DNA from: Curtobacterium oceanosedimentum
GTDB lineage: Bacteria > Actinomycetota > Actinomycetes > Actinomycetales > Microbacteriaceae
Reading direction: 5' to 3'
Length of the DNA stretch: 36,112 bases
Assembly (NCBI RefSeq): GCF_020297365.1
Contig: NZ_JAIXIG010000035.1
Coordinates: forward strand, 1-36,112
Shown piece after piece: positions 25,712-33,327 of this stretch. The notes under the pieces were generated by a model that saw only the letters and a program-made list of their open reading frames with translations, had not been told where the DNA came from and made no database searches. The stretch's first letter is position 1. Every line of letters begins with the position of its first letter. Both the position numbers and the translations under genes were made by a program.

Positions 25712-27099
25712 CGCGTGCTCCCCTTCGGTTCGGTGGTGCGGACGTGCGTGGTGTCGAGCAGCTCGTCCGCCTTGGCGCCGCGGAAGAACCTGGTGCAGAA
25801 GATCATCACGGCGGCGACGAACGCCAGGACGCCGAGCGAGACGATGCCGAACGCGCCGCTGTCGGTCGGCACCACGTCGTTGATCGCGGTGCGCATGATC
25901 GGGGCGACGAACCCGCCCAGGTTGCCGAGCGAGTTGATCAGGCCGATGCCCGCAGCCGCTGCCGCACCGGTCAGGAACGCGGTCGGGTACGCCCAGGTGA
26001 TCGGGCCGACGGCCAGGAAGCTCGCGACGGCCAGGGTGATGAACAGGATGCCGAGCACCGGCTGCCCGTTCGCGCCCGCCCACGCCGAACCGAGGATCGA
26101 CAGGCCGGTCGTGACGTAGAAGAACGTGCCCCACCGGCGACGCCGTCCGACCGAGTCCGCCCGCGAGCCGACCAGGTAGCACGCCACGAGCCCGACGAGC
26201 CACGGGATGGCGGTCACCAGCCCGACCTGCCAGCCGACGTCCTGCCCGAGCAGCGACGAGACCTGCTGCGGCAGGTAGAACGTCGTGCCGTAGACGGCGA
26301 CCTGCAGGCAGAAGTAGATGATCGTGAAGTACCAGACGCGGCCGCTCGCCATCGCGCGCCAGATGCCCTTCGGGCCGTCCTCGCTGCGCGCGGTGTCCTC
26401 GCGCTCCATGGCCGCCGTGAGCGATGCCTTCTCGCCCGGTTCGAGCCACTTCGCCTGCTGCGGACTGTTCGTCAGGAACACCAGGGCCGCGATGCCGGCG
26501 AACACGGCGAGCAGTCCTTCGCCGGCGAACATCACCTGCCAGCCGTGCCACGGGGTGACCTCGTCGCCGATGCTGATGAGCCCGCCGGACAGCGGGGCGC
26601 CGATCATCTGCGAGAACGGCTGCGCCAGGTAGAAGATCGCGAACATGCGCACGCGCACCTTGTTCGGGAACCACTCGGACAGGTACATGATGACGCCCGG
26701 GAACAGCCCCGCCTCGGTCACGCCGAGGATGAAGCGCAGGACGATGAACATCGTGTCGTTCGTCGTGAAGGCGAACAGGGCGGCGACGATGCCCCACGTG
26801 ATCGCGATGCGGGCGAGCCAGAACCGGGCACCGAACCGCTTGAGCAGCAGGTTCGACGGGATCTCGAAGATCGCGTAGCCGATGAAGAAGATGCCGGCAC
26901 CCAGCGCGAAGGCGGCGTCGGAGATGCCGCGGTCGACGCTCAGTGCCTCCTCGGCGAAGCCGACGTTGGTGCGGTCGAGGAACGCGACGAAGTACAGGAT
27001 GACGAGCATCGGCATGAGGTGCTTCGTCGCCTTGCCGATGGCGGACTGCAGGCCGGGGTCGTTCGTCGACCCGAGCGCGGGGGCAGGGGGTAGGGACAC
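25708..27099 (-). CDS. MFS transporter, anion:cation symporter (ACS) family
   Basis: Twelve-helix permease of 463 residues. The signature is in helix 1-2: YFVAFLDRTNVGFAEEAL, followed by GAGIFFIGYAIFEIPSNLLL and the RFILGVTEAGLFPGVIMYL segment. These mark the ACS group (ExuT, phthalate, galactonate, glucarate and tartrate carriers), whose members take up organic and sugar acids with protons. The substrate of this operon is therefore probably an acid rather than a polyol (inference). GTG start at 27099 with AAAGGAG 8 bases upstream. The stop overlaps the kinase start. A 140-bp gap with a stem-loop separates it from the upstream SDR gene, so it may also have its own promoter. Confidence 0.9.
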   Translation of the reverse strand: MSLPPAPALGSTNDPGLQSAIGKATKHLMPMLVILYFVAFLDRTNVGFAEEALSVDRGISDAAFALGAGIFFIGYAIFEIPSNLLLKRFGARFWLARIAITWGIVAALFAFTTNDTMFIVLRFILGVTEAGLFPGVIMYLSEWFPNKVRVRMFAIFYLAQPFSQMIGAPLSGGLISIGDEVTPWHGWQVMFAGEGLLAVFAGIAALVFLTNSPQQAKWLEPGEKASLTAAMEREDTARSEDGPKGIWRAMASGRVWYFTIIYFCLQVAVYGTTFYLPQQVSSLLGQDVGWQVGLVTAIPWLVGLVACYLVGSRADSVGRRRRWGTFFYVTTGLSILGSAWAGANGQPVLGILFITLAVASFLAVGPITWAYPTAFLTGAAAAAGIGLINSLGNLGGFVAPIMRTAINDVVPTDSGAFGIVSLGVLAFVAAVMIFCTRFFRGAKADELLDTTHVRTTEPKGSTR

Positions 27100-27181
27100 G
27101 GGTTCGCTCCTTTGCGAGCACGGTGCGGTGGTTCGGGGCGTCCGGTGGTCGGGCCTGTCGGCTCGTCAGCCTTCGACTGAT

Positions 27182-27228
27182 CGGACGGGAGGCACGGATC
27201 GCGTCGCGCGGTCGGCGCGCGTTCCGTG
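27182..27228. terminator. Degenerate hairpin between SDR and transporter genes
   Basis: CGGACGGGAGGCACGG at 27182-27197 resembles the left arm of the hairpin family in this window, but its matching right arm is missing. Instead CACGGA (27193-27198) pairs with TCCGTG (27223-27228) and four further pairs inside. It lies 12 bp after the SDR stop; perhaps a partial terminator reducing read-through. Confidence 0.4.
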
Positions 27229-27239
27229 GGCGGCTGGCC

Positions 27240-28055
27240 CTAGTGCATGTACAGGCCGCCGTCGACGTTGAGCGTCTGGCCGGTGACGAACCCGGCGTCC
27301 TCGCTGATCAGGTAGGCGATCGCCGCGGCGATGTCCCTCGGGGTGCCGATGCGCGGCAGCACGCCGTCGGCGGCCATCTCGGCCTTCCGTTCCTCGGACA
27401 GCGTGCCGCCCATGATGTCGGTGTCGATCGGGCCGGGGGCGATCGCGTTGACCGTGACGCCGCGCGGGCCGAGCTCGCGCGCCAGACCACGGGTCAGGCC
27501 GATCACGCCGGCCTTCGCCACCGTGTACGGCGTCTTGCTGAAGGTGCCGCCGCCGCGCTGGGCGGAGACCGACGACAGGTTCACGATGCGCCCGTACCCG
27601 GACCGCACCATCGACTCCGCCGCCCGCAGGCTGGCGAAGTGCACACCGTCGAGGTTGATCGACAGCACCCGGTGCCACTCCCCCTCCGGCAGGTCCAGGT
27701 AGGCGTGCGCGGACGAGACCCCGGCCAGGTTCACCAGTGCGGTGATCGGCCGGAGTTCCGCCTCGATCGTGTCGAAGGCCGCACGGACGGCGGATTCGTC
27801 GGCGACGTTCGCACCGACGCCGACGGCCCGAACGCCGTGCTGCTCGCGGATCTCGGCGGCGACCTGCTCGCTCGCCGTCTGGTCGAGGTCGATGATCCCG
27901 ACGTCCCACCCGGCCTCGGCCAGGTGGTGGGCGGTGGCGCGGCCGATGCCCCGCGGTGAGGCGGCGCCGGTGAGGACGACGGTGCGGGTCTGCTCCGTTC
28001 GGGGGTTCGGCGTGCTCTGGGGGTCCTGCGTGCTCTGGGGGTCCTGCGTGCTCAT
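27240..28055 (-). CDS. Short-chain dehydrogenase/reductase (SDR)
   Basis: Classical SDR of 271 residues, NAD(P)-dependent polyol or sugar-acid dehydrogenase. Cofactor motif TGAASPRGIG at 29-38, NLAG at 109-112, catalytic Ser near 161-164 in VNLSSVSA, and Tyr177-xxx-Lys181 in TPYTVAKAG. The tail VTGQTLNVDGGLYMH is typical of FabG-like members. Asp in IIDLD after the second strand favours NAD over NADP. The first 20 residues are a low-complexity STQDPQ repeat that is absent from normal family members. GGAG stands 10 bases before the ATG at 28055. It follows the 3HCDH-family gene by 16 bp. Confidence 0.9.
   Translation of the reverse strand: MSTQDPQSTQDPQSTPNPRTEQTRTVVLTGAASPRGIGRATAHHLAEAGWDVGIIDLDQTASEQVAAEIREQHGVRAVGVGANVADESAVRAAFDTIEAELRPITALVNLAGVSSAHAYLDLPEGEWHRVLSINLDGVHFASLRAAESMVRSGYGRIVNLSSVSAQRGGGTFSKTPYTVAKAGVIGLTRGLARELGPRGVTVNAIAPGPIDTDIMGGTLSEERKAEMAADGVLPRIGTPRDIAAAIAYLISEDAGFVTGQTLNVDGGLYMH
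28011..28053. repeat. 18-bp tandem repeat at the SDR N-terminus
   Basis: The unit CGTGCTCTGGGGGTCCTG occurs at 28011-28028 and 28029-28046, and seven bases of a third copy follow up to the start codon. It codes for six residues per unit, so gain or loss of copies keeps the frame. Confidence 0.8.
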
Positions 28056-28071
28056 CGTTCGTGCTCCGGGC

Positions 28072-29025
28072 TCAGTGGATCGGGGCCGGGCCGAGCTCGT
28101 CGAGCAGCTTCTGCATCGCGACGTAGGCCTTGTTCCGGTAGGCGACGAGCTCCGGGGTGCGGTCGGCGGGGACCTCGAGGTACCCCGCGCCGGACTTCGT
28201 GCCGAGCTCACCGGCGTCGACGTGCTGCTGCAGCGACGGCGGGGTGGCGAAGCGCTCCGGCCAGCGGGTCTGGAGCGACCCGAAGCAGAACGCGTAGACG
28301 TCGAGCCCGGCCATGTCGGCGATCGCGAACGGTCCGAAGAACGGCAGGCGGAACCCGAACGTGGTCCGGACGATCGTGTCGATGTCGTCGGGGCTGGCGA
28401 TGCCCTCGTCGGCGATCTTCGTGGCCTCCTCGAACAGCGCGTACTGCAGGCGGTTCAGCACGAACCCCGTCGAGTCCTTCACCCGCGCCGACTGCTTGCC
28501 GGTCGCGGCGACGACGGTCTCGCCGACCTCGATCGCGTGCTCGTTCGTGGTGGGGTGCGGGATGAGCTCGACGCCGGGGATGAACGGCGCCGGGTTCGAG
28601 AAGTGCACGCCGAGGAACCGCTCCGGGCCCACCACCGCCTCGGCCAGCGACTCGATCAGGATCGTCGAGGTGTTCGAGCCGATCACGGCGTCGGGGCGGG
28701 CGGCCTCGCTGATCCGGCGCAGCGTCGCGTGCTTGATCTCGAGCTTCTCCGGCACGGCCTCCTCGATGAAGTCCGCGTCGGCGACGGCGGCCTCGATCGA
28801 CTCGGCGGCGCGCAGGTGGGCGCGGACCCGTTCGACGGCGTCCTCGGGGAACAGCCCGTCGGTGACGAACTGTGCGGTCTCGCCGAGCAGCCGTTCCAGG
28901 TTCTGCTGGGCGATCTCGGCCGAGACGTCGGCGATCCGGACGGTGTGGCCGGCGAGGGCGAGGACCTGGGCGATCCCGCCGCCCATGTAGCCGGACCCGA
29001 CGACGGCGATGTCGAGGGTGCTCAT
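28072..29025 (-). CDS. 3-hydroxyacyl-CoA dehydrogenase-family sugar-acid dehydrogenase
   Basis: NAD-dependent dehydrogenase of 317 residues, closest in layout to L-gulonate 3-dehydrogenase (lambda-crystallin) and carnitine 3-dehydrogenase. Rossmann motif VVGSGYMGGGIAQ at 8-20, then ADFIEEAVPE, SNTS at 117-120, and the catalytic His141 in GVHFSNPAPFIPGVELI. The C-terminal helical domain has FVLNRLQYALFEEA. It lacks the extension for CoA binding, and no fatty-acid genes are near, so oxidation of C3 of a sugar acid is more likely. A 3-keto acid made this way readily loses CO2 to give a ketose one carbon shorter. The ATG overlaps the stop of the preceding gene by four bases. Confidence 0.87.
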   Translation of the reverse strand: MSTLDIAVVGSGYMGGGIAQVLALAGHTVRIADVSAEIAQQNLERLLGETAQFVTDGLFPEDAVERVRAHLRAAESIEAAVADADFIEEAVPEKLEIKHATLRRISEAARPDAVIGSNTSTILIESLAEAVVGPERFLGVHFSNPAPFIPGVELIPHPTTNEHAIEVGETVVAATGKQSARVKDSTGFVLNRLQYALFEEATKIADEGIASPDDIDTIVRTTFGFRLPFFGPFAIADMAGLDVYAFCFGSLQTRWPERFATPPSLQQHVDAGELGTKSGAGYLEVPADRTPELVAYRNKAYVAMQKLLDELGPAPIH

Positions 29026-30044
29026 CGGATTGCTCCTTCGGTGCTGGTTGCGGCAGTCCGGGTTGCCGTCGCGTCGAGCCTCGTCGTCGCGAGGACGGAC
29101 CGGATGTACTGCTGGTTGGTGGCGCAGACGCCGAGGCTGTCCCCGCCGTACTGCTCGGTCATGACGATCCCGCGGAACCCCTCGGCGACGGCGTCGCGCA
29201 GGACCTGGCGGTAGTTGATGAGGCCCGTCTCCATGGTGCTCGGCGCACTCGTCGCCCAGCTGCCGTCGCCGGCCTCGTCCCGCGTGTAGTTCTTCACGTG
29301 CAGGTAGTTCGTGTGCGGCATCGTCTTCGCGAAGAGCTCCCGCCAGTCCTCGACCGGACGGTGCAGTCGGATGAGGTTCGCGACGTCGGCGTTGAGCCCG
29401 ACGTTGTCGAGCCCGATCTCCTCGACCAGGCGGACCGCACTGTCGGCGGTGCCGAGGTACGTGTCCTCGTACAGCTCGAGCGCCATCGGCAGCCCGACGC
29501 TGGCGGCGTGCTCACCGAGCTCCCGCAGTCGCTTGACCGCGGCGTCCCAGACCTCGGGGTCGTCGGGGTCCTGCGGGCCCGGTGCCGTCCAGAACCACAG
29601 CGCGCGCTTCTGCGCGTCGCTGAACGGCTGGTGCAGCCCGGTCGAGAACACCTGCATGCCCCACTCGGCCGCCGCGTCGATGGTGCGGTGGGCGTAGGCC
29701 AGGTTCTCCTCCTCGTGTCCCGGCTGGATGACGCTCTTGCGCTGCAGGTGCACCGACGGGATACCGATGCCGTGCGCCTTCGCGACGGCGAACAGCTCGT
29801 CGCGGCGCGAGGGCTCCAGATCAGCGGGGCGGATGTGGCTGTCGGCGAGTTCGGCGAGCGAGAAGCCGACGGCCTCGATCTGCGCGAACACCTCGTCCCA
29901 CACCTCGGCGGGGGCGTCGTGGAAGGCCGTGCCGTCGCGGGTGACCTGCGCGAACCCGTGCAGGCAGGCGGCGATCGGCCAGGTCGTCGACGTCCAGGTT
30001 GTGGGGTCCCAATCCTGGTCGACCCAGTCCTGCGGAGTGGTCAC
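29022..30044 (-). CDS. Xylose-isomerase-like TIM barrel enzyme, possible 3-oxo-sugar-acid decarboxylase or isomerase
   Basis: First gene of the operon, 340 residues, AP-endonuclease-2/xylose-isomerase fold. Segments in order: WPIAACLHGFAQ, VGFSLAELADSHIRP, IPSVHLQRKSVI, MALELYEDTYLG with a conserved Glu, VGLNADVANLIR with Asp, YLHVKNY with His, and IVMTEQYGGDS with Glu. The last four supply the usual metal ligands. Members include epimerases, isomerases and, as I recall, a decarboxylase of 3-oxo-isoapionate that forms L-erythrulose; such a step would feed the kinase encoded downstream. GTG at 30044 is chosen because GGGAG lies 6 bases upstream; the open frame reaches back over the promoter. 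Confidence 0.83.
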   Translation of the reverse strand: MTTPQDWVDQDWDPTTWTSTTWPIAACLHGFAQVTRDGTAFHDAPAEVWDEVFAQIEAVGFSLAELADSHIRPADLEPSRRDELFAVAKAHGIGIPSVHLQRKSVIQPGHEEENLAYAHRTIDAAAEWGMQVFSTGLHQPFSDAQKRALWFWTAPGPQDPDDPEVWDAAVKRLRELGEHAASVGLPMALELYEDTYLGTADSAVRLVEEIGLDNVGLNADVANLIRLHRPVEDWRELFAKTMPHTNYLHVKNYTRDEAGDGSWATSAPSTMETGLINYRQVLRDAVAEGFRGIVMTEQYGGDSLGVCATNQQYIRSVLATTRLDATATRTAATSTEGAIR

Positions 30045-30085
30045 GGAATGCTCCCTTGCATGTCGTGGCGGTTCAACGGCGAACC

Positions 30086-30127
30086 TCTTTCCTATAGGAA
30101 AGATACTCACGCAACGACGGAACGCAA
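30086..30127 (-). promoter_or_regulatory. Operon promoter with 18-bp palindromic GntR operator
   Basis: On the minus strand, TTGCGT (30127-30122) and TATCTT (30105-30100) are 16 bp apart. The perfect palindrome TCTTTCCTATAGGAAAGA (30086-30103) overlaps the -10 and the start point. The gntR gene ends 10 bp upstream of the -35, so the palindrome is the obvious site for its product. Confidence 0.7.
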
Positions 30128-30137
30128 CCCCTCTGCC

Positions 30138-30854
30138 TCAGCTCGTGTGCGAGGCGTCCGCGCGGGAGCGCAACCGGACGGCGTCGATGTGGAGCCGCAT
30201 CGCGGCGACGGCCGACGTCGGGTCCGCAGCCAGCGCCTCCAGGATCGCCCGGTGTTCCTGCACGGCGCGATCCGTGTCGTCCCCGCCACCCTCGACGATC
30301 TGCCGCATCCGGTGCACACGGGTGGTGATGACCTCGGACATCTCCTCGAGGAACGGGTTCCGCGTCGCGTCGAAGATCAGCTGGTGGAACTGCCAGTCGC
30401 TGCGGAAGAAGCGGGCCATCAGCTCCTCCGGGGCGTGCGCAGCCCCGACCGACGCGACCTCGGCGGCCACCGCGGCCTGCTCGTCGAGCGCTGCCGAGAG
30501 CCGCTCGCGCAGGCCGTCGACGTCACCGCGGGCGGCGAGCTCGACGGCGCCGCTCTCCACGATGAGCCGGGCGTCGAACAGGGCCTCGAGCTGCTCGCCG
30601 GCCAGGGGCGGGGAGACCCGGTAGCCCTTGTTCGCCTGTCGGGTGACGAGACCCGTCCGTTCGAGTTGCACCAGGGCTTCGCGCACCGGGGTCGGCGAGA
30701 CTCCGAGGGAGCGGGCGAGTCCGTCGATCGACAGTCGCATGCCCGGTTCGACGTCGTGGCCCATCAGGACCTCGAGCACCCGGTCGTAGACGCGGTCGCG
30801 CAGGCCGAGCTGCGTGATGCGCTCCGTCCCGAAGCTGGGCAGGGTTGCCGACAT
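30138..30854 (-). CDS. GntR-family regulator, FCD (FadR) subfamily
   Basis: Repressor of 238 residues, probably releasing DNA on binding an intermediate of the adjoining pathway. The N-terminal winged helix is DGLARSLGVSPTPVREALVQLERTGL preceded by VEPGMRLSI, the canonical GntR motif. The C-terminal FCD domain (about 85-225) has FDARLIVESGAVELAA, a metal-site Asp/His pattern in SDWQFHQLIFDAT, and HRAILEALAADPTSAVAAMRLHI. It lies directly upstream of the catabolic operon in the same direction. A palindrome sharing the TCCTA core with the operon operator precedes it, suggesting autoregulation. Confidence 0.92.
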   Translation of the reverse strand: MSATLPSFGTERITQLGLRDRVYDRVLEVLMGHDVEPGMRLSIDGLARSLGVSPTPVREALVQLERTGLVTRQANKGYRVSPPLAGEQLEALFDARLIVESGAVELAARGDVDGLRERLSAALDEQAAVAAEVASVGAAHAPEELMARFFRSDWQFHQLIFDATRNPFLEEMSEVITTRVHRMRQIVEGGGDDTDRAVQEHRAILEALAADPTSAVAAMRLHIDAVRLRSRADASHTS

Positions 30855-30857
30855 GTG

Positions 30858-30875
30858 TCGATCCTAGAGAATCGA
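30858..30875. promoter_or_regulatory. Candidate GntR autoregulatory site
   Basis: TCGATCCTAGAGAATCGA, an imperfect palindrome 3 bp before the gntR start. The centre TCCTAGAGAA resembles TCCTATAGGA in the operon operator. Confidence 0.45.
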
Positions 30876-30990
30876 CGACTCAGCGCGGTCGACGTCGGAC
30901 GCGGGACGGGGTGCCACGTCTGGGTCAGCAGCCCCTGTCCCGGTCGTGAGCGGTCACTCGTGGCTCCCGTGCGCCCCGGCCACGGCTGCG

Positions 30991-31242
30991 TCATCGGCGG
31001 CGCAGCGACAGCACAGTCCGCACTCCCCAGCCGACGAGGGAGAGGCCGCAAACGAGCAACAAACCGAAGAGCACACTCCGCGGGAGTGAGAAGAGCTTCC
31101 GCCCGAGGGGCTCACCCAGCTGGTCCCACTCCGCGATGAACAACAAGGAGGAGAGCAGGACGAATGCGAGTCCGAACAGCGCGGTGTTCCTTCCGCTGCG
31201 GCGCAGCGATCGGCGAACCTCTTCGTCCGTCATGTTCGACAT
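30991..31242 (-). CDS. Small two-helix membrane protein
   Basis: Unrecognised 83-residue protein with a short acidic/basic start (MTDEEVRRSLRRSGRN), a helix at about 21-38 (ALFGLAFVLLSSLLFIAEW) and a second near 57-76 (VLFGLLLVCGLSLVGWG), ending in RRR. AGGG lies 8 bases before the ATG at 31242; a GTG three codons earlier is less likely. The gntR gene starts 136 bp further on and is not obviously related. Confidence 0.65.
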   Translation of the reverse strand: MSNMTDEEVRRSLRRSGRNTALFGLAFVLLSSLLFIAEWDQLGEPLGRKLFSLPRSVLFGLLLVCGLSLVGWGVRTVLSLRRR

Positions 31243-31333
31243 GTCCGTCACCCTAGCGGCGACGTCCTCGGCGGGATCGGGACCGGAACGAGTGAGGGGC
31301 CGTGCTCGTCGCAGCCGCAGCTGTCCTCGCGGC

Positions 31334-31486
31334 TCACCTCCGGCAGCGCGCGATCAGGGTGATGCCGATGCCCAGGATGAGGACAACCGCGAGGACGATC
31401 ACCCAGACCGGAGCAGAGACACCGTTCTGGGTGTTCGCGCCGCCGGTTGCGAGCAGGAGGTCGAGCGCAAGAACCGCGAGTGTCAT
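31334..31486 (-). CDS. 50-residue single-span membrane protein
   Basis: A short open frame, ATG at 31486 to TGA at 31334. It encodes MTLAVLALDLLLATGGANTQ, a Gly/Ala linker and one strong helix (about residues 26-44, VWVIVLAVVLILGIGITLI) followed by the basic tail ARCRR. The sequence has the look of a real small membrane protein, with a signal-like first helix, a polar middle, a second helix and positive residues at the cytoplasmic end. There is no clear ribosome binding site. It lies between two other small minus-strand genes. Confidence 0.5.
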   Translation of the reverse strand: MTLAVLALDLLLATGGANTQNGVSAPVWVIVLAVVLILGIGITLIARCRR

Positions 31487-31579
31487 GTTGTTTCGTTCAT
31501 TGCAGGCAATGGATCCGGGCCAGTGAGGCAGCGCACCTGACCTCGGAGCACACCGAGGCCGAGGCCGAGGCCATCATCC

Positions 31580-31894
31580 TCACTCGAGCAGCGATTGGAC
31601 AGCGTTCCGGAGTGTCCCCTGCGAACCGCCGGAGAAGAGCGCCCCGGCTTTCTTGTACCGGTACGAGGACGAGAACCCGCTCGTCATCGCGACCCGGCTG
31701 ACACGACCGATCAGTGCGCCGCCGGGAGCGCGTACCTCCCAGTCCGTCGGCACACCGGCCGCGGGGCCGATGCAGTGCACCGAGTAGCGATTGCCCGTGT
31801 CGGTCTCGACGGCGAACTCTGGGACGTGGTCGAGTTCGGCGTCCCAGTGCAGTTCCTCTGATCCCGAGGACACCGAGCGGATGTTCGCTTGCAC
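31580..31894 (-). CDS. Hypothetical protein, 104 residues
   Basis: Soluble protein with no family that I recognise. It has a mixed beta-strand pattern (EFAVETDTGNRYSVHCIG, TDWEVRAPGGALIGRVSRV) and a Gly/Lys-rich end (YRYKKAGALFSGGSQGTLR). The GTG at 31894 is preferred because AGGAGG lies 9 bases upstream; an ATG six codons earlier would include that site in the coding sequence. The repeats of W/E and G may indicate a small beta barrel; no function is proposed. Confidence 0.6.
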   Translation of the reverse strand: MQANIRSVSSGSEELHWDAELDHVPEFAVETDTGNRYSVHCIGPAAGVPTDWEVRAPGGALIGRVSRVAMTSGFSSSYRYKKAGALFSGGSQGTLRNAVQSLLE

Positions 31895-32255
31895 GTCGGG
31901 TTTCCTCCTCATCAGAACCGATGCTGCGCCGCATCCTGCCGGATGACCGCCGACTACCGGCGGTGCTTCGTCCCACGAAGAGCAGCGCGCCACAGCCTCG
32001 CACCGGCGACGAGCAACAGGATGCCCAACGCGGTGTTCAGGACCACCGCTCCCCAGCACCTTCACGCTCACCACGTCCATGCGACGAACGTACTGCTCCC
32101 GATCGGCCGGCGGTCTCTCCTCACCCGACGCCCGCCCCGACCACCCTCGGGCCGGGCCGCGCCGTCGTCGTCGTCGGCACGGTCATTCGCAGTCCGTCCC
32201 GACCGGTCTCGACGGTGATCGACCGACCTCGACGACGCGGTCACGCCGGGACCCC
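31895..32255. other. Gene-poor stretch of about 360 bp
   Basis: No convincing gene. On the minus strand a 30-codon frame from GTG 32046 to TAG 31954 encodes a hydrophobic stretch (NTALGILLLVAGARLW) and a basic tail. It could be a small membrane peptide, but its start and ribosome binding site are poor. The rest, next to the AraC stop, holds only CGTCGT-rich low-complexity sequence. Confidence 0.4.
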
Positions 32256-33227
32256 TCAGAACGCGTCGCCGCCCGACCGCCGCCGCAGCGTCGTGGACGG
32301 CGCCTCCCCGAACGTCTCCGCGTAGTAGCCCGCGAACCGCCCCAGGTGCTGGAACCCCCACGCCAGTGCGATCTCGCTGACGGTCGTCGTGTCGGGGTCG
32401 GCGGTGCTCAGGGCGGCACGGACCCGGTGCAGCCGGACCTCTCGGAGGAAGTGCATCGGCGAGCGCCCCGCGTGCCGCTGGAACGACGCCTGCAGGGAGC
32501 GCACGGCGACCCCGGCGGCGTCGCATACGTCGGTGATCGTGATGGCCCGGTGCGCGTTGGCGACCATCCACTCCTGGGCGAACCGCATGGTGGTGGGACC
32601 GGCGGACAGGGGCAGCTGGATCGTGGGCTCAGCACGGAAGGCGTCGACGACGGCTTCGGCCAGGAGGGTGTTCCGTGCCGCCCGGGTGGCGCGGGGCAGG
32701 GCCGGGTCGAGCAGCTGCGGAGCGGCGTCGGTGATCACCAGCCGCAGGCGCTGCACCGCCGCCGGGTCGGACACGGCCTCGAAGCGGAGCGGTGCGGGGA
32801 CGGTCTGCGTGCGGGCCGCGGCCACCGCCTCCAGGAACGGTCCGTCGAACCGGATGAGGTGCTGCGTGGTCGGGAGCGCGTCGAAGGCGAAGGGCCGACC
32901 GGATGGGTACATGGTCGGCACACCAGGGAGCATCTGGACGGGCGACCGGGTGCCGGTGTCGAGCGTGATGCCGGCGCCGGACGCCCACGCAAGGATGTAG
33001 TCGCGACCCGGGTTGATCGTGCCCCACCGCCGCGCGGCGACCATCGAGGTCCCGACGACGACGTCCTCGTCGCCGACGGCCCGGTACCGCCACGAGAACC
33101 CCTCGGTGACGGCGTCCCCGATGTGGATGTCGTGGCTGGAGTAGACCTGCTCGTAGAACGCGACGGCCTGGTCGACGTCGAACCCACGACGCTCGATGCG
33201 TGTGGTGGGAGAGATCTCGTCGGGCAT
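32256..33227 (-). CDS. AraC-family transcriptional regulator
   Basis: Activator-type regulator of 323 residues. The N-terminal half is a cupin-like ligand/dimerisation domain of the AraC_binding_2 type. The C-terminal 100 residues carry two helix-turn-helix motifs: ITDVCDAAGVAVRSLQASFQ and VSEIALAWGFQHLGRFAGYY, the second with the conserved Gly-Phe and Phe-x-x-Tyr-Tyr spacing, then FGEAPS. ATG at 33227 is the only reasonable start. No obvious target lies beside it: the divergent gene 100 bp away is a hypothetical of 117 residues. Confidence 0.92.
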   Translation of the reverse strand: MPDEISPTTRIERRGFDVDQAVAFYEQVYSSHDIHIGDAVTEGFSWRYRAVGDEDVVVGTSMVAARRWGTINPGRDYILAWASGAGITLDTGTRSPVQMLPGVPTMYPSGRPFAFDALPTTQHLIRFDGPFLEAVAAARTQTVPAPLRFEAVSDPAAVQRLRLVITDAAPQLLDPALPRATRAARNTLLAEAVVDAFRAEPTIQLPLSAGPTTMRFAQEWMVANAHRAITITDVCDAAGVAVRSLQASFQRHAGRSPMHFLREVRLHRVRAALSTADPDTTTVSEIALAWGFQHLGRFAGYYAETFGEAPSTTLRRRSGGDAF

Positions 33228-33327
33228 GCCTGGTCGATTGTCGCGCGAGCCACCGACAGCGCTGGCCTGTGTGCGGGATCCGGCTCACCACGGCCGACCA
33301 TCAGCGTCGCGGCGTTGACTCCCCGGG

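Noticed and set aside
24005..27121. Continuous frame that could be read as a transporter-kinase fusion.
   Set aside because: Upstream of 25711 this frame is not the transporter frame, and gives no membrane helices. The real transporter frame ends at 25708 and overlaps the kinase start by four bases.
31497..31577. A 26-codon minus-strand frame made of repeated ATG and Ala-Ser codons.
   Set aside because: Its start is the GAGGCC hexamer repeat, it lacks a ribosome binding site and the peptide looks random.
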